Below the pieces are notes generated by a model. That model was not told where the DNA came from. It did not search any database and was given only the letters and a program-made list of their open reading frames with translations. A stretch of 64,000 bases of DNA, from NCBI GenBank assembly GCA_002840165.1, contig PGZN01000004.1, forward strand, positions 1-64,000, read 5' to 3'. This stretch comes from Firmicutes bacterium HGW-Firmicutes-8. GTDB lineage: Bacteria; Bacillota; Thermincolia; Thermincolales; UBA2595. Of the stretch, positions 8,462 to 19,087 are shown piece after piece. Each line of letters opens with the position of its first letter. Positions within the stretch are counted from its first letter, which is position 1. A program made the translations under genes and the position numbers.

Positions 8462-9196
8462 TTAGGTGTGCCAGTAGTGATTGGGGTCATACTTGGGATT
8501 TAACGGATCATAGTACCCACTCCAGTCATAGGTACCTGTCAGGGGATTCTGCTGCCCGGCCGTCAACCCGTATACGGATGAAGCGTAGGGTAGGACATAG
8601 AAGACCAAGGTCCCGTTCATCTCGTTGATTCCATAGACATTAGCCGCAGGATACTGAGCCAGTAGTTCGTTTTTCCTGGCCTCAGCAGCGGCCTGGATGA
8701 CGGTTCTGTCACCGAACTGGATAGCCCCGTTGGTACAGGCCTTGGCGCAGGCCGGAGTAAGGCCGTTGCCTACCCGGTCCCAGCAGAACTTACAGCTCCG
8801 GGCAGACTTGCCGGAGGCGTCATTAATTACTTTGGCTGCTTGATAGGGGCAGGCCGATACACACTGGCCGCAGCCGATGCAGAGAGCGGGCTCCCTGACA
8901 ACATTTCCAACTGCATCCCGCTCATACGCTCCTTTACCGCACTCACTGATACAGACAGCATCCTGGCAGTGCATGCACTGGTGTTTCCGGAATAACCATT
9001 CGAATACGCCGTTATTGGTTCGCTCAATAAATTTAACAAAGGTCCAGACATAAGCCAAACATGTTGTATGTGTCTGTAAACTGCCCGTAAATGCTTCAAT
9101 CTGGGCCGGGAGCTGGTTCCACTGTTTGCAGGCCACCTGGCAGGCCCGGCAGCCGGTGCACTTGGTAACGTCAATCATTTTGGCCATTAATGCCAT
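8462..9196 (-). CDS. Formate dehydrogenase iron-sulfur subunit (proximal copy)
   Basis: This 244-residue, four-cluster ferredoxin subunit lies 39 bases after fdhA. The motifs are CTGCRACQVACKQW, CMHCQDAVCISEC, CIGCGQCVSAC and CKFCWDRVGNGLTPACAKAC. No transmembrane anchor or signal peptide is visible, so export would need to be piggy-backed on the Tat signal of FdhA. It is paralogous to the next gene downstream. The direct position after fdhA makes it the likely obligatory partner. Confidence 0.9.
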   Translation of the reverse strand: MALMAKMIDVTKCTGCRACQVACKQWNQLPAQIEAFTGSLQTHTTCLAYVWTFVKFIERTNNGVFEWLFRKHQCMHCQDAVCISECGKGAYERDAVGNVVREPALCIGCGQCVSACPYQAAKVINDASGKSARSCKFCWDRVGNGLTPACAKACTNGAIQFGDRTVIQAAAEARKNELLAQYPAANVYGINEMNGTLVFYVLPYASSVYGLTAGQQNPLTGTYDWSGYYDPLNPKYDPNHYWHT

Positions 9197-9235
9197 TTAG
9201 CACTCCTCCATTCTATCTCAAGGTTACGCTCAAGG

Positions 9236-12211
9236 TTAGCCTCTCAAAACCTTGCACAGGAAGGCTTTGTATTCGGGGATCAAGGTATTGGCATCACCGA
9301 CATGGCAGGTCAGGGTATTCGCGCTGTCACCCGTAGCCAGGCCCTTGAAGCCGAAATGCCAGGGCAGGGCGATGATCTCAAAGGTCTGCCCGTTAATAAG
9401 CAGCGGTTTTACCCGGTCGGTAATCATGGCTTTGGCTGTCATCTGGCCGCGGGCCGTTTGAATAATGACATTCCCGCCATTTGAGATTCTTTTGGAGCTG
9501 GCCAGGCCCGGGCTGATTTCTACGGTTTGGCTGGGGATCAGTTCCTGCAGCCAGGTGCAGTTCCGGGTCATAGACCCGCCCTGCCAGTGTTCCGTATGCC
9601 GGAAGGTGGTGGCGATAACCGGATATGTGGCAACTTCCCCTTTAGCATTCAACGCCGTATTGAAGATGAGGGCCGCCGGGTTGAACTGCTGGCTGGAGAA
9701 GGCGTTGGTAGTAGGTGTTTCGTACGGCTCGTAGTGCTCGGGGAACGGCCCTTCGTTCAGGGTGGCAAACAGGCCGCCTACGCCCTCTGTCTTCATGATA
9801 AACGGGTCAGTCCCGCCGGGATCGGTAGGCGCCTTGGTGGCGGCGAAGTCGGGGACGTCATAGCCTGTCCACGATGTGCCGCTCCACCAGATAACTGTCT
9901 TGTCAGCAGACCAGGGGGCGCCGGTCCAGTCGGCCGAGGCCCGGTTGTACAGGATGCGGCGGTTGGCCGGCCAGGAGTAAGCCCAGTTGCGGTAATGACC
10001 GTAGCCGTCCGGGTCGGTGATGTCCCGGTTCATAGTCTTGTTGCCGGTGGACGGGTACATGCCGCTCATAATCCAGCAGCCACAGGCCGTGGTGCCGGTA
10101 TCCGTAAGAACGGAGAATCCGGGTAACTGTGTTCCGTCGGCCACATAATAACCGTTGATTTCTTTGGCTACCAGGTCGACACTCGGTTCGCCGACCCCAT
10201 AGCTCCAGGTCAATTGCTTGACTGGATCGTCCTTCGGGTCTAAACTGGAAGCATACAGGTTTTGGATCCGCTGCATCAGGTTATACATGATCCAGAGGTC
10301 GCTCTTAGCCTCGCCGGGCGGGTTGGCAGCTTTCCAGCGGTACTGGATCCACCGCCCGCTGTTGGAGATAGAGCCTTCTTTTTCAAAGGAGGCGGCCGCC
10401 GGCAGGAGGAAGACTTCTGTATTTACAGTACTATAGGAGGTCCCGGGACGGTTAAAGAAGTTGGCTGTTTCAGTGCTGAACAGGTCGACACAGACCAGCC
10501 AGTCTAGGTTTTTCAAAGCAGTACTTTCCTTGTTCGCGTTAGGTCCGGCCACTACGGGGTTCTGACCGAAGCAGAACAGGCCTCTGATGGGCCTGGCGGC
10601 ATCATACATGGTTTCAAAGAGCTGGATATGGGTATAGCCTTTGCTGGTATTGCGTTTGGGCAGGTATTGGTAGCAGTATTCATTGCCGGAGATGGCATTG
10701 GCTCCCCACCAGGCCTTCAGCAAGCTGGTAAAGAACTTGGGCTTATTTATCCAATAGCCTGAGGCCGGGGTTTCCTTAGCCAGGTAACCCGCTAAGGTGG
10801 CGTAATCGGCTGTGGCGATCGGGGAAGCCAGGTAGCCGGTAAGGTTGTTGTTCAGCAGGCCCATGTCGGTGGAACCCTGCACGTTGGACTCACCCCGCAT
10901 GGCGTTTACGCCGCCGCCGGGTCGGCCCATGTTACCGAGCAAGAGCTGCAGCATAGCATACGATTTGACGTTCTGGGAACCAACGGTATGCTGGGTACAG
11001 CCCATGGCATACATGATGGTCCCTGTCTTGTTTACTGCCCCGGTGGCTGCAAAAGCAGCGGCTACTTCGTTGAATTTGGCCACCGTCATCCCGGTAACTG
11101 CCGAAACTGTCGTGGCAGTATAACGGGAGTAGTGGTTTAACATAATCTGGAATACCGTCCTGGGGTTGGTCAGGGTTTCATCCTTCAGCGGTACTCCGCC
11201 GGCATCTGTCTGGTAAACCCAGGTGCTCTTGTTGTATGTCCTGGTGCCGGGGTCATAGCCGGTAAATAAACCGTCGGTGAAACCGAAACCTTCGTTAACC
11301 AGGAAGGCGGCATTGGTGTACTTTTTGATGTAATCCGCGTGGTAGAGGTTATTGCTGAGGATATAATACATCAGCCCGCCGACAAAAGCGATATCGGTAC
11401 CTGATCTTAAGGGGGCGTAAATATCGGCTCTGGAAGCGCTCCTGGTAAAGCGCGGGTCAACCACGATTATTTTCGCTCCCCGGTTTTTCTTGGCTTCCAA
11501 GAGCCACTTGAAGGACAGGGGGTGGTTTTCGGACGGGTTAGCCCCGAGGATTAACGCACAATCGGTATTTTTCAGGTCGATCCAGTGGTTGGTCATTGCA
11601 CCCCTGCCGAATGAAGCCGCCAGACCGGCGACTGTGGAGGAGTGTCAGAGACGGGCCTGGTGTTCGAGGTAGTTGACTCCCAGGCCGCGCATCATTTTGG
11701 AGAGCAGGTAGTCTTCTTCATTGTCTAGGGCGGCTCCGCCCAGGCAGGCGATGGCATCGAGGCGGTTAACAGTGATTCCATCTAAAGCGGTTTCAAAATA
11801 AGTGTTCCTGGTATTGTAGACCTTGGTGGCAATCTGGTCCAAAGTCCAGTCCCAAGTCTTCACCTGCCAGGTATTGGTTCCCGGTGCGCGGTACAGGGGT
11901 GTGGTCACCCGTTGGGTGTTGCCAACGAGTTGGAACAGGCTGGAACCCTTGCTGCAAAGAGAACCCCGGTTGATCGGGTGGTCGGCGTCACCTTCAATAT
12001 TAATAACATTAAGGGCAACTGGGTCAGTATGGACTGTAATTCCGCAACCCACCGAACAATACGGGCAAATACCGGGGGTTGCTACGGCATACTGGATTCT
12101 TAAGCTAGGTACTACAGCTTCTACTTCGGCGAGGAAGTTAAATTCCCAAAGGGCAAACATCGCCGTTGAGGCACCCATCAGTTTTAAGAACTGTCTCCTC
12201 TTAATTTTCAA
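9236..12211 (-). CDS. fdhA: Selenocysteine formate dehydrogenase, catalytic subunit
   Basis: This 991-residue molybdopterin (Mo/W-bisMGD) formate dehydrogenase oxidises formate to CO2. A six-frame reading splits it at TGA 11645-11647, but both halves are in the same frame. The junction reads EHQARL-U-HSSTVAG then GRGAMTNHW, which is the canonical Sec site (Sec189). The N-terminus has a Tat signal (KRRQFLKLMG), followed by the [4Fe-4S] motif CPYCSVGCGI, so the enzyme is exported. A SECIS-like hairpin follows the TGA. FdhE is encoded upstream and two FeS subunits downstream. No cytochrome b subunit is present, so the route of electrons into the cell is unclear. Confidence 0.95.
11608..11647 (-). 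promoter_or_regulatory. Bacterial SECIS element with Sec UGA codon
   Basis: Read on the minus strand, TGA at 11647-11645 is followed 18 bases later by the apical loop GGTCT, closed by CGCC and GGCG. The 18-base spacing and the GGUCU loop match the layout of the E. coli fdhF SECIS as I know it. The hairpin directs selenocysteine insertion through SelB. Confidence 0.85.
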
Positions 12212-12283
12212 GGATTATCCCTCTCTTCTTTCAAGATTTTGCGCATGTGGCATAATATGCCAATGAAGATTAGGTAATTTTAA

Positions 12284-13054
12284 TCACCTCCTGTATCCTT
12301 CCCGTTCTGCTAAAAGGTCCAGACATACAGTTTGGGCGTCGATCAAAGGGAGATTTTTCTGTTTAATTACTCCTCTTCGAACGGTTTTGATGTAACTCTT
12401 GCATTTGGTGCAGGTATGAACCTGGAGGTTGCTGTCATCTTCCAAATAAAAGTATTTTAGTTCCTCATGGTTGATGTTGCCGCATTCGAGACAGGCTAAC
12501 CGCCGGAAATGCCACCCGGTGGTACAATATGAACACCAGAGAAATCTCTGCCCGTCTTGTTCGTCGAGACTCGCCAGAGACGCCGTCTCACCACATACAG
12601 GGCAGTAATGTTTCTCCCAGGTATTCAGATCGTTCAGATTCCGGAGTTTTTCAGCGAGAGCCAGATAATATGGCCGGTAAGCGTTTTCCAGAATTAATGC
12701 CAGTAAATCCGCTTTAATTTGCTTATGTTCCTTTAGTATAGCTTGGATATCCATACCGGCGTAAAACTGGCTCCTCAGGTTCATGATCTCTTCAATTTCG
12801 CCTTTTCGCTCAGGTACATACTGGATAAACAGCAGGCACAACCTGTGAATTGTGTCTTGAAATGTGTCTCTTCCCATGCAGGGGGGCAGTTTGCTGATCA
12901 GAGGTGCTCCGTCTCTTATCATATCAGCAACAATGTCCTGGTTGAATTGATCTTCCGGTATCACCTGTTGTGATTTCAACTCTTCCTGGAGGGCGATAAT
13001 TTTTTTGTAAAGGGCTTGTCCTTTTTTTGAAAAACCTAAATCATTTAAACTCAT
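12284..13054 (-). CDS. fdhE: Formate dehydrogenase accessory protein FdhE
   Basis: This cytoplasmic protein of 256 residues is needed for maturation of exported formate dehydrogenases. Its C-terminal half carries the FdhE rubredoxin-like CxxC pairs (CPVCGE, CSYCTTGW, CLECGN, CTKCK). The ATG at 13054 has GGAGG at ideal spacing, so the upstream ATG at 13078 is not preferred. It is the first gene of the fdhE-fdhA-FeS-FeS operon. Confidence 0.9.
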   Translation of the reverse strand: MSLNDLGFSKKGQALYKKIIALQEELKSQQVIPEDQFNQDIVADMIRDGAPLISKLPPCMGRDTFQDTIHRLCLLFIQYVPERKGEIEEIMNLRSQFYAGMDIQAILKEHKQIKADLLALILENAYRPYYLALAEKLRNLNDLNTWEKHYCPVCGETASLASLDEQDGQRFLWCSYCTTGWHFRRLACLECGNINHEELKYFYLEDDSNLQVHTCTKCKSYIKTVRRGVIKQKNLPLIDAQTVCLDLLAEREGYRR

Positions 13055-13209
13055 TATTTTCCTCCAATCGGTCGCCATTGCTCTTGTTGTAACTAGCGAA
13101 AAAGTCTTGAATTTGAGCTTCCCCCCCCCAAGCTCTTCAAATGGATACTAGGTGTAACCTGCACTTAGGCGAAAGTTATAACATTTTGTAGCAGAGCGCG
13201 ACTATTTTC

Positions 13210-13235
13210 GCAAGTTTGTAATTTAAATCACTTGC
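13210..13235. promoter_or_regulatory. Palindrome upstream of the fdh operon
   Basis: The arms GCAAGT and ACTTGC enclose a 14-base AT-rich core that contains the palindrome ATTTAAAT. It lies about 155 bases upstream of fdhE in a 375-base gap that otherwise holds a terminator. A regulator-binding role is only possible. Confidence 0.3.
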
Positions 13236-13390
13236 TATAGTTATTATAACTCAATGGCTGAAATTGGTAAACTATAAATCGTATGACAAATTTATACAGA
13301 ATAATACAGAATAGTATATATTTAAACAGTATAATTGAATCATTTTTTCCGGCAGCGGGCCAACAGCCAGCCTAGATTTCTGTCCCCACA

Positions 13391-13440
13391 CCTTAAAATC
13401 GAGAGACCCGGTCACCGGACCGGGTCTCTCGATTTTAAGG
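13391..13440 (-). terminator. Long bidirectional terminator hairpin
   Basis: Perfect 21-bp arms (13391-13411 and 13420-13440, beginning CCTTAAAATCGAGAGACCCG) enclose an 8-base loop. It sits just after the stop of the DUF255 gene on the minus strand. Confidence 0.8.
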
Positions 13441-13453
13441 AAGCATAGCTCAA

Positions 13454-15496
13454 TTAATCTGGTTTGCCTGCCCACAACAGACTGGCTAGTTTTTCGCTGT
13501 CAGTAACCGGTTCCTGACAGGCAAAGTCTTTACACACATAAGCTGTGGCTTTTCCGTCAACAGCCTGGCGTCCCTTAATTGAAGGGATAACTTTAACCAG
13601 TTTTTCCGTTACTTCATTCATTGGTTTGCCTGTGACGAGGATTTCCGGGCCAAAACGGCTGTATACAGTTCTCAACATTTCTTTAGTATCTCCTGACTGC
13701 GGGTCTCCTACAATTGTTATTTCAGTAGTCGGAACAAGGTTAAAGTAGACCGCCATGAGAAAAAAAGTATGTCCGGCCGGGGCATCGTTAATAGAGCCTC
13801 CAAAAGCCCTCAATTGAGTTTGGGCCTTTTCGGGCAGGCCGGTGTTACCTGTTAAGCGGGCCAGACGCAGGAAATTAAGGGCCGCTACCGAGTTTCCGGA
13901 GGGAAGGGTCCCGTCATATGTCTCTTTAGGCCTTGTGAGCAGGGTTTCCGCATCAGAGCCATATTGGAAAAGACCTCCATTCTCTTCATCCCAGAAGTAT
14001 CTGAGTAAATCCCTGTTCAGTTTTAGGGCTGTTGTCAGGTGATCTAAGGTGAACGTGGCCTCGTATAATTCTATCAGTCCCCAGATGAGAAAAGCGTAAT
14101 CCTCGACATAACCGGGATAAGCTGCCTCTTCGTCCCGGTACCGGGCTAAAAGCCGCCCGTCACTGCGGATAAGTTTGGTGGAGATAAAGTTTATGGCGCT
14201 TTCAGCGGCCTTTTTATACTTCGGCTCGCCCAGCACGCGGTAACCAAAAGCCAGGGCTGCAATCATCAGGCCATTCCAGGCGGTCAGGATTTTGTCGTCT
14301 TTAAAGGGGTGTTCCCGCCGTGCCCTGGCGGCGAAAAGTTTCTCCCTGGCATTATCAAATCCTTCAATAAACCCGGTTTCAATGAGGTTCGGGATGCTTT
14401 TTTCCTCAAAATTTCCCCTGTCGGTAATACCGTAAATTTTACAAAATCGGTTTCCCTCATCTTCTCCCAAGACCGCGGTGATTTCCCGGGGAGTCCAGAT
14501 ATAGAATGTGCCTTCTTCCCCTTCCGAGTCGGCGTCTTCAGCCGAGAAGAATCCACCCCCGGGTGATGTCATGTCCCTAAGGACATAAGTAAAGATATCC
14601 CGGGCGGCTCTGGCGTATTTTGCTTTCCCTGTGGCCTGAAACGCTTCTAAATATGCGATAGCCAGCTGGGCATTATCATATAACATTTTTTCAAAGTGCG
14701 GCACAAGCCATTTGCGGTCAGTTGCATACCTGGCGAAACCGAAGCCAATATGGTCATAGATTCCTCCAAGGTACATCGAATCCAGTGTTTTTTCCACCAT
14801 CTCAAGGGCTTCAGGTTTTCCTGTCATCTTCCAATAACGTAATAGAAATGTGAGATTATGGGGTGTGGGGAACTTAGGCGCCCTGCCAAAACCGCCGTAC
14901 TCGCGGTCAAACGCTTCTTTGAAATAGCTGTAAGCTCTGTGCAGGACATCTTCATCTAACTCCCCCTTGACTTGGGCTGCCAGGGAATCCTCTATGAACT
15001 GGGTAATTTCGCGGCTTGAACTGAGAACCCTTTCTTTTTCGTTTTCCCATAGAGAGGAAATCTGGCTTATGAGATCTATCACGCCGGGCAGACCCCGGGA
15101 GCTTTTTTTCGGGAAATAGGTCCCGGCAAAAAAAGGCTTCTTATCAGGGGTCATTACTACCGTTAAAGGCCAGCCGCCGTGACCGGTCATAGCCTGGCAT
15201 ACGGCCATGTAAATGGTGTCGATATCAGGCCGCTCTTCCCGGTCAACCTTAATCGAGACAAAGTGTTTGTTTAGAAGTTCCGCTACCTCATTATCTTCAA
15301 AAGATTCCCGCTCCATTACATGGCACCAGTGGCAGGTTGAATACCCCACCGATAAGAAGACTGGCTTGTCTTCTTTTTTTGCTTTGCCAAAAGCCTCATC
15401 ACCCCAAGGATACCAGTCGACAGGATTATTAGCATGTTGAAGAAGATAAGGCGATTTTTCTTTGGATAGTCTATTGGGTATTTGTGTCGTTTTCAT
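13454..15496 (-). CDS. YyaL-type thioredoxin/six-hairpin protein (DUF255)
   Basis: This 680-residue protein has the thioredoxin-like N-terminal domain of the spermatogenesis-associated protein 20/YyaL family ([22 protein letters not shown] and the [12 protein letters not shown] active-site region), followed by an (alpha/alpha)6-barrel resembling N-acylglucosamine epimerases or cellobiose epimerase. Full length for the family. The biochemical role is not established. It stands alone between terminators. A degenerate antisense fragment of the same coding sequence recurs at 16199-16241. Confidence 0.9.
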   Translation of the reverse strand: MKTTQIPNRLSKEKSPYLLQHANNPVDWYPWGDEAFGKAKKEDKPVFLSVGYSTCHWCHVMERESFEDNEVAELLNKHFVSIKVDREERPDIDTIYMAVCQAMTGHGGWPLTVVMTPDKKPFFAGTYFPKKSSRGLPGVIDLISQISSLWENEKERVLSSSREITQFIEDSLAAQVKGELDEDVLHRAYSYFKEAFDREYGGFGRAPKFPTPHNLTFLLRYWKMTGKPEALEMVEKTLDSMYLGGIYDHIGFGFARYATDRKWLVPHFEKMLYDNAQLAIAYLEAFQATGKAKYARAARDIFTYVLRDMTSPGGGFFSAEDADSEGEEGTFYIWTPREITAVLGEDEGNRFCKIYGITDRGNFEEKSIPNLIETGFIEGFDNAREKLFAARARREHPFKDDKILTAWNGLMIAALAFGYRVLGEPKYKKAAESAINFISTKLIRSDGRLLARYRDEEAAYPGYVEDYAFLIWGLIELYEATFTLDHLTTALKLNRDLLRYFWDEENGGLFQYGSDAETLLTRPKETYDGTLPSGNSVAALNFLRLARLTGNTGLPEKAQTQLRAFGGSINDAPAGHTFFLMAVYFNLVPTTEITIVGDPQSGDTKEMLRTVYSRFGPEILVTGKPMNEVTEKLVKVIPSIKGRQAVDGKATAYVCKDFACQEPVTDSEKLASLLWAGKPD

Positions 15497-15588
15497 AGGG
15501 CATCACCTCCTATTAGTAAATTCAGTGTTAGTATTACCATTGCGAAGAAAAAGCACTAATATAACATTGCTTAAAATCCATAATCTGA

Positions 15589-16101
15589 ATTTCCCTTTTA
15601 AATATTTCTTACCGGTTACAGGAAACAGCAGGAAAAGACAAACAAAATGAGGACAGCGGCCAAGTAACTGCTTTTTACCTTTTCGGTTCTTATGCCGCCG
15701 GTAGGCCAACAACAATGAGTGATATTGATTTGGCTGTCCTTTTGGACAAGTCTATTGAACGGGAACGCTACCTTGCCGAGCGGCTTAGGCTAATGGGTGA
15801 ACTATCGACAATTCTGGGAACGGATGCAGTTGATCTGGTAGTGCTTAATGAGTCGCCGCCTGGGTTAGCTTACCGAGTCATTAGGGATGGTGAATTATTA
15901 TTTGCCCCGGAGGAAGGCAAGGGACAGCTAGTTGATTTTAAGGTGAGAACAATGGACCGGTATTTTGATTTTCAACCTGCCCAGCGGATATTTTCTGAGG
16001 GTTTAGCAAGGCGTATAAGGGAGGGTAGTTTTGGTGGTGGATTACAGCTGATAGGGGATACCGTACCCCCCAGGGGTATGCTGATAGTTTTGCTACAATA
16101 A
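15589..16101 (+). CDS. Orphan MNT-type nucleotidyltransferase, 5' end damaged
   Basis: This protein belongs to the minimal nucleotidyltransferase (MntA-like antitoxin) family. The core motif reads FGSYAAGRPTTMSDIDLAVLL, with catalytic SDIDL. The first ATG (15715) lies inside this motif, after the essential GS pair. The frame is open upstream to 15589 but contains no ATG, GTG or TTG, so the N-terminus has been lost or starts unusually. No HEPN (HepT) partner follows, although MntA proteins normally pair with one. It is probably a decaying remnant in an accessory patch. Confidence 0.6.
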   Translation: MSLLNISYRLQETAGKDKQNEDSGQVTAFYLFGSYAAGRPTTMSDIDLAVLLDKSIERERYLAERLRLMGELSTILGTDAVDLVVLNESPPGLAYRVIRDGELLFAPEEGKGQLVDFKVRTMDRYFDFQPAQRIFSEGLARRIREGSFGGGLQLIGDTVPPRGMLIVLLQ

Positions 16102-16198
16102 AATTGTCTATTCAAGTTTAAAGCGCCTAGACGATTTTAGGGAATTTGCTAAACTTGTTTATACTTTGCTATAAGACTAAATAACCCTCACTAAGGAA

Positions 16199-16241
16199 GA
16201 CAGGCTTGTCTTCTTTTTTTGCTTTAGCGAAAGCTTCCCTC
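16199..16241. repeat. Antisense fragment resembling the DUF255 gene
   Basis: A run of 23 bases starting GGCTTGTCTTCTTTTTTTGC is identical to 15363-15385 inside the DUF255 gene, and the next 20 bases are still similar. It is a short duplicated scrap, seen directly in the sequence. Confidence 0.6.
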
Positions 16242-16246
16242 ACCTA

Positions 16247-16325
16247 TAATGCCAGTATCTTCGCTTAGTGGCGGACATGGAGAACAAGAGAACACCCTTA
16301 TGCGGATAGCTCTCCCCGTCACGGT
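16247..16325. repeat. Dispersed repeat copy (family A)
   Basis: GCCAGTATCTTCG, then GGCGGA, GGAGAACAAGAGAA and ATGCGGATAGC occur in this order. The same string of motifs appears at 41669-41745 and, inverted, at 40800-40866. Part of the 348-base non-coding gap between the MNT remnant and the ECF gene. The nature of the element is unknown. Confidence 0.55.
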
Positions 16326-16449
16326 GATACAGGTTCGCTTGCTCTGGTCCATCTTTTTGAGAACTAAAAACAATGCCTTCCGCATATAAAACTATGAACA
16401 GCCTGAACGCAAACTTCGGATTAATTTTAAATGGGAATGGGGGGGTTCT

Positions 16450-16941
16450 ATGAATACCAAAATAATGACGCGAACGGGAGTGCTTCTGGCACTTTGCCTG
16501 GCAGTCCAATTTCTTCACCTGCCCATATATATAACCGGTCCGGCAGTAAATGCGGTTTTATTTACTGCAGCGGCTTTATCCGGTACATTAAGCGGCATCT
16601 TTATTGGTTGTATTACTCCCCTGGCCGCCTTATTATTAGGTATAGTCCATCCTATCACGATGCCGCTGGTTCCGGTGATCATGACAGCCAATGCCGCATT
16701 GGTCCTGGTATTTGGACTTCTGAGAAGTAAAAATATATATATAGCGGTGTTGGTCTCGGCCTTGGTGAAATACTTTGTATTTTATATCAGCCTTAATTAC
16801 ATCATAGCCCTGTTGGGGATTAAAATACCACCACCCTTGTTAGCGGCCTTTCAGGCGCCGCAATTGTTGACCGCCCTCATCGGAGGAGGGCTGGGTGTGG
16901 CGGTAACTAAATACCTGGAGAGTACATTTCAGATACAGTAA
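16450..16941 (+). CDS. ECF transporter S-component-like membrane protein
   Basis: This protein of 163 residues has about five hydrophobic helices and the ECF S-component style N-terminal segment (TRTGVLLALCLAVQFLHLP). It would bind a vitamin or metal for uptake through a shared EcfAAT module, which is not in the window. The substrate cannot be assigned. ATG follows a G-rich ribosome binding site. It is closed by a strong terminator. Confidence 0.7.
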   Translation: MNTKIMTRTGVLLALCLAVQFLHLPIYITGPAVNAVLFTAAALSGTLSGIFIGCITPLAALLLGIVHPITMPLVPVIMTANAALVLVFGLLRSKNIYIAVLVSALVKYFVFYISLNYIIALLGIKIPPPLLAAFQAPQLLTALIGGGLGVAVTKYLESTFQIQ

Positions 16942-16957
16942 CCCGGTAGTAGTTACA

Positions 16958-16992
16958 GAATAACCATTGTCTTCTTGAGACAATGGTTATTC
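16958..16992 (+). terminator. Bidirectional terminator
   Basis: The arms GAATAACCATTGTCT and AGACAATGGTTATTC are perfectly complementary. It lies between convergent genes (ECF S component and ABC permease). Confidence 0.8.
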
Positions 16993-17006
16993 ACTGTGTG
17001 TTCATG

Positions 17007-18239
17007 CTATTCGCTGCGGAGGGCTTCTATGGGGTCTAGTTTGGATGCCAGTCTCGCCGGATAAACACCAAAGAATACGCCTACCAGTAAGGCGAAGAGA
17101 AGGGCAATTAGCACAGCAGTAAAGGAGACTGCCGTATGAATCATCGGAAAAACCGACGGAAGCAGCCGCGCTCCGCTGATTCCTGCCGCTAAACCCAGCA
17201 GGCCTCCGATAATACTCAAAAACACTGCTTCGATCAGGAACTGGATTAAAATATCCCGCCGGTTAGCGCCAATGGCTTTGCGCACCCCGATTTCCCGCGT
17301 CCGCTCAGTCACCGAAACAAGCATAATGTTCATAATTCCTATACCTCCCACCAGCAGGGAGATTGCCGCAATACCCCCGAGGCCGGCGGTGAGGATGCCT
17401 AATATGTTGTTAATCGCAGTGAGCATATCCTGTTGTTTGATAACAGTGAACTCTATGTCCCGGTGACGCTTAAGCATAATATCCCGGACGGTTTTTTCGG
17501 CTGTGCCTACCGACTGAGCCGAGGCCGCCTTAACCATAATCTGGCTTATGTTTTTCTGCTTTGCCCGGTCCAGCATCTCAGTTACGGGAAGATAAATCTT
17601 TACGTTCATATCGTCGCCCTGGGGCCCCAAATTTTCGGGCTTTACATACTGCAGGATGCCGATGACTTTATAATCTTTACCATTGAGTTTAAAGGTTTTA
17701 CCGATGGAATTTTTCCCTTTAAACAGTTCCTTGTTAGCCTGGTCACCGATTACTGCTGCCCGCTCCTTTCTTACTCGCTCATTTTTGTTGATAAACCGAC
17801 CGTATTTTAAGTTGAATTTAGTTACTATAGCATCGTCTTCGTCAACTCCGGTGGTTGAAGTGAATATTTTCAGGTCATCAAGCCAGTCAACCCCGGGGAA
17901 TATACATGACACTGCGGAAATACCGGTTTTACCTTTCAAAGCCAAAACATCGTTATAAGTCAGTGTATTTTTACTTTCAACGAACCCGCCATTCCGGACA
18001 CCCAGCTTGCTTTGGCCTCTTCTGGGCACCAGTTCAACCTTGCCGGGAAAGATATAGAGCAGATTGGCGCCCAGGGACTCAACCTGAGAGGTGACCTGGT
18101 TCTTTATCCCTTCACCGATTGATGTGAGCATGATAACCGAAAAAATACCGATGATAATTCCCAGCATTGTTAAAAAACTTCGTAACTTGTTGTGAAACAA
18201 TGACTTTATACTGCTGCGGAAGCTCTCTTGAACCCTCAT
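17007..18239 (-). CDS. MacB-type ABC transporter permease (second system)
   Basis: This 410-residue permease has an N-terminal helix, a MacB_PCD extracytoplasmic domain and FtsX C-terminal helices (GIGIMNIMLVSVTERTREIG; end LDPIEALRSE). It is clearly paralogous to 2890-4059. It lies one base after its ATPase. No adaptor protein accompanies it here, unlike the first system. Confidence 0.9.
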   Translation of the reverse strand: MRVQESFRSSIKSLFHNKLRSFLTMLGIIIGIFSVIMLTSIGEGIKNQVTSQVESLGANLLYIFPGKVELVPRRGQSKLGVRNGGFVESKNTLTYNDVLALKGKTGISAVSCIFPGVDWLDDLKIFTSTTGVDEDDAIVTKFNLKYGRFINKNERVRKERAAVIGDQANKELFKGKNSIGKTFKLNGKDYKVIGILQYVKPENLGPQGDDMNVKIYLPVTEMLDRAKQKNISQIMVKAASAQSVGTAEKTVRDIMLKRHRDIEFTVIKQQDMLTAINNILGILTAGLGGIAAISLLVGGIGIMNIMLVSVTERTREIGVRKAIGANRRDILIQFLIEAVFLSIIGGLLGLAAGISGARLLPSVFPMIHTAVSFTAVLIALLFALLVGVFFGVYPARLASKLDPIEALRSE

Positions 18240-18240
18240 T

Positions 18241-18909
18241 TCAGGCCTCCCTGACGATACCGTCTTTAATATTTACAATCCGGTTGGCCTCCTGGGCTAT
18301 TGCGGGGTCATGGGTAACTACAATAACCGTCTTTCCCTCCCGGTTTAGCCCATTAAATATATCCAGAACTTCCCGGCCGGTTTTGGAATCCAAACTGCCG
18401 GTAGGTTCATCAGCCAGTATTATCGAAGGAGAGTTGACAATTGCGCGGGCGATGGCTACGCGCTGTTTTTGACCTCCTGATAATTGGTTAGGCATATATT
18501 TTACCCGGTTTTCGAGACCCAGTGAGATCAAGGCCTCTCTAGCCTTTTCCCTGGCCGTCCGGGGTGGGATATTACTGTACAGCCCGGCCAGCTCCACATT
18601 TTCTAGGGCAGTATACTGGGGCAGCAGGTTAAAGGACTGAAAGACAAACCCGATATGCTTATTTCTGATGGCTGCCAGCCTCCTGTCACCTAAACTGCCG
18701 GTATCCTGGCCGGCCAGATAATATGTCCCCCTGGTAGGCCTGTCGAGGCAGCCAATAATATTCATCAGGGTCGATTTTCCCGAACCGGAAGGACCGACTA
18801 TGGCTAGAAATTGGCCGTCCTCAACCTGGAACGAGACATCCTTCAATACTTCTGTGGTTTCGTCACCATTTATATAGCTTTTGTACAATGATTGAATATT
18901 GATTCCCAT
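18241..18909 (-). CDS. ABC transporter ATPase (second MacB-type system)
   Basis: This 222-residue ATPase has Walker A GPSGSGKST, signature LSGGQKQRVAIARA, Walker B ILADEPTGSLD and LDSKTG. The ATG at 18909 follows GGGAG; the longer upstream frame lacks family similarity and is rejected. It is transcribed with the permease downstream. A MarR-like remnant lies divergently upstream, in the position of a local regulator. Confidence 0.9.
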   Translation of the reverse strand: MGINIQSLYKSYINGDETTEVLKDVSFQVEDGQFLAIVGPSGSGKSTLMNIIGCLDRPTRGTYYLAGQDTGSLGDRRLAAIRNKHIGFVFQSFNLLPQYTALENVELAGLYSNIPPRTAREKAREALISLGLENRVKYMPNQLSGGQKQRVAIARAIVNSPSIILADEPTGSLDSKTGREVLDIFNGLNREGKTVIVVTHDPAIAQEANRIVNIKDGIVREA

Positions 18910-19087
18910 CTTAAACTCCCTAAACAAGATAATTAGACAACGGATATATTTTTTCCATAAATGTTCGGAATATGATAAACCTCTGAAAAGAGTCAACATC
19001 TGCTGGACACGAGAAAATATAGATGATAAAATTAATGTATTCGTTCGCATAAGAACTATAAGCAGGCTAACACTTGTACTAAATTAG

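Noticed and set aside
11596-11647. Frameshift or nonsense mutation in fdhA
   Set aside because: The TGA is in frame, sits at the family's Sec position and is followed by a GGUCU-loop SECIS at 18 bases.
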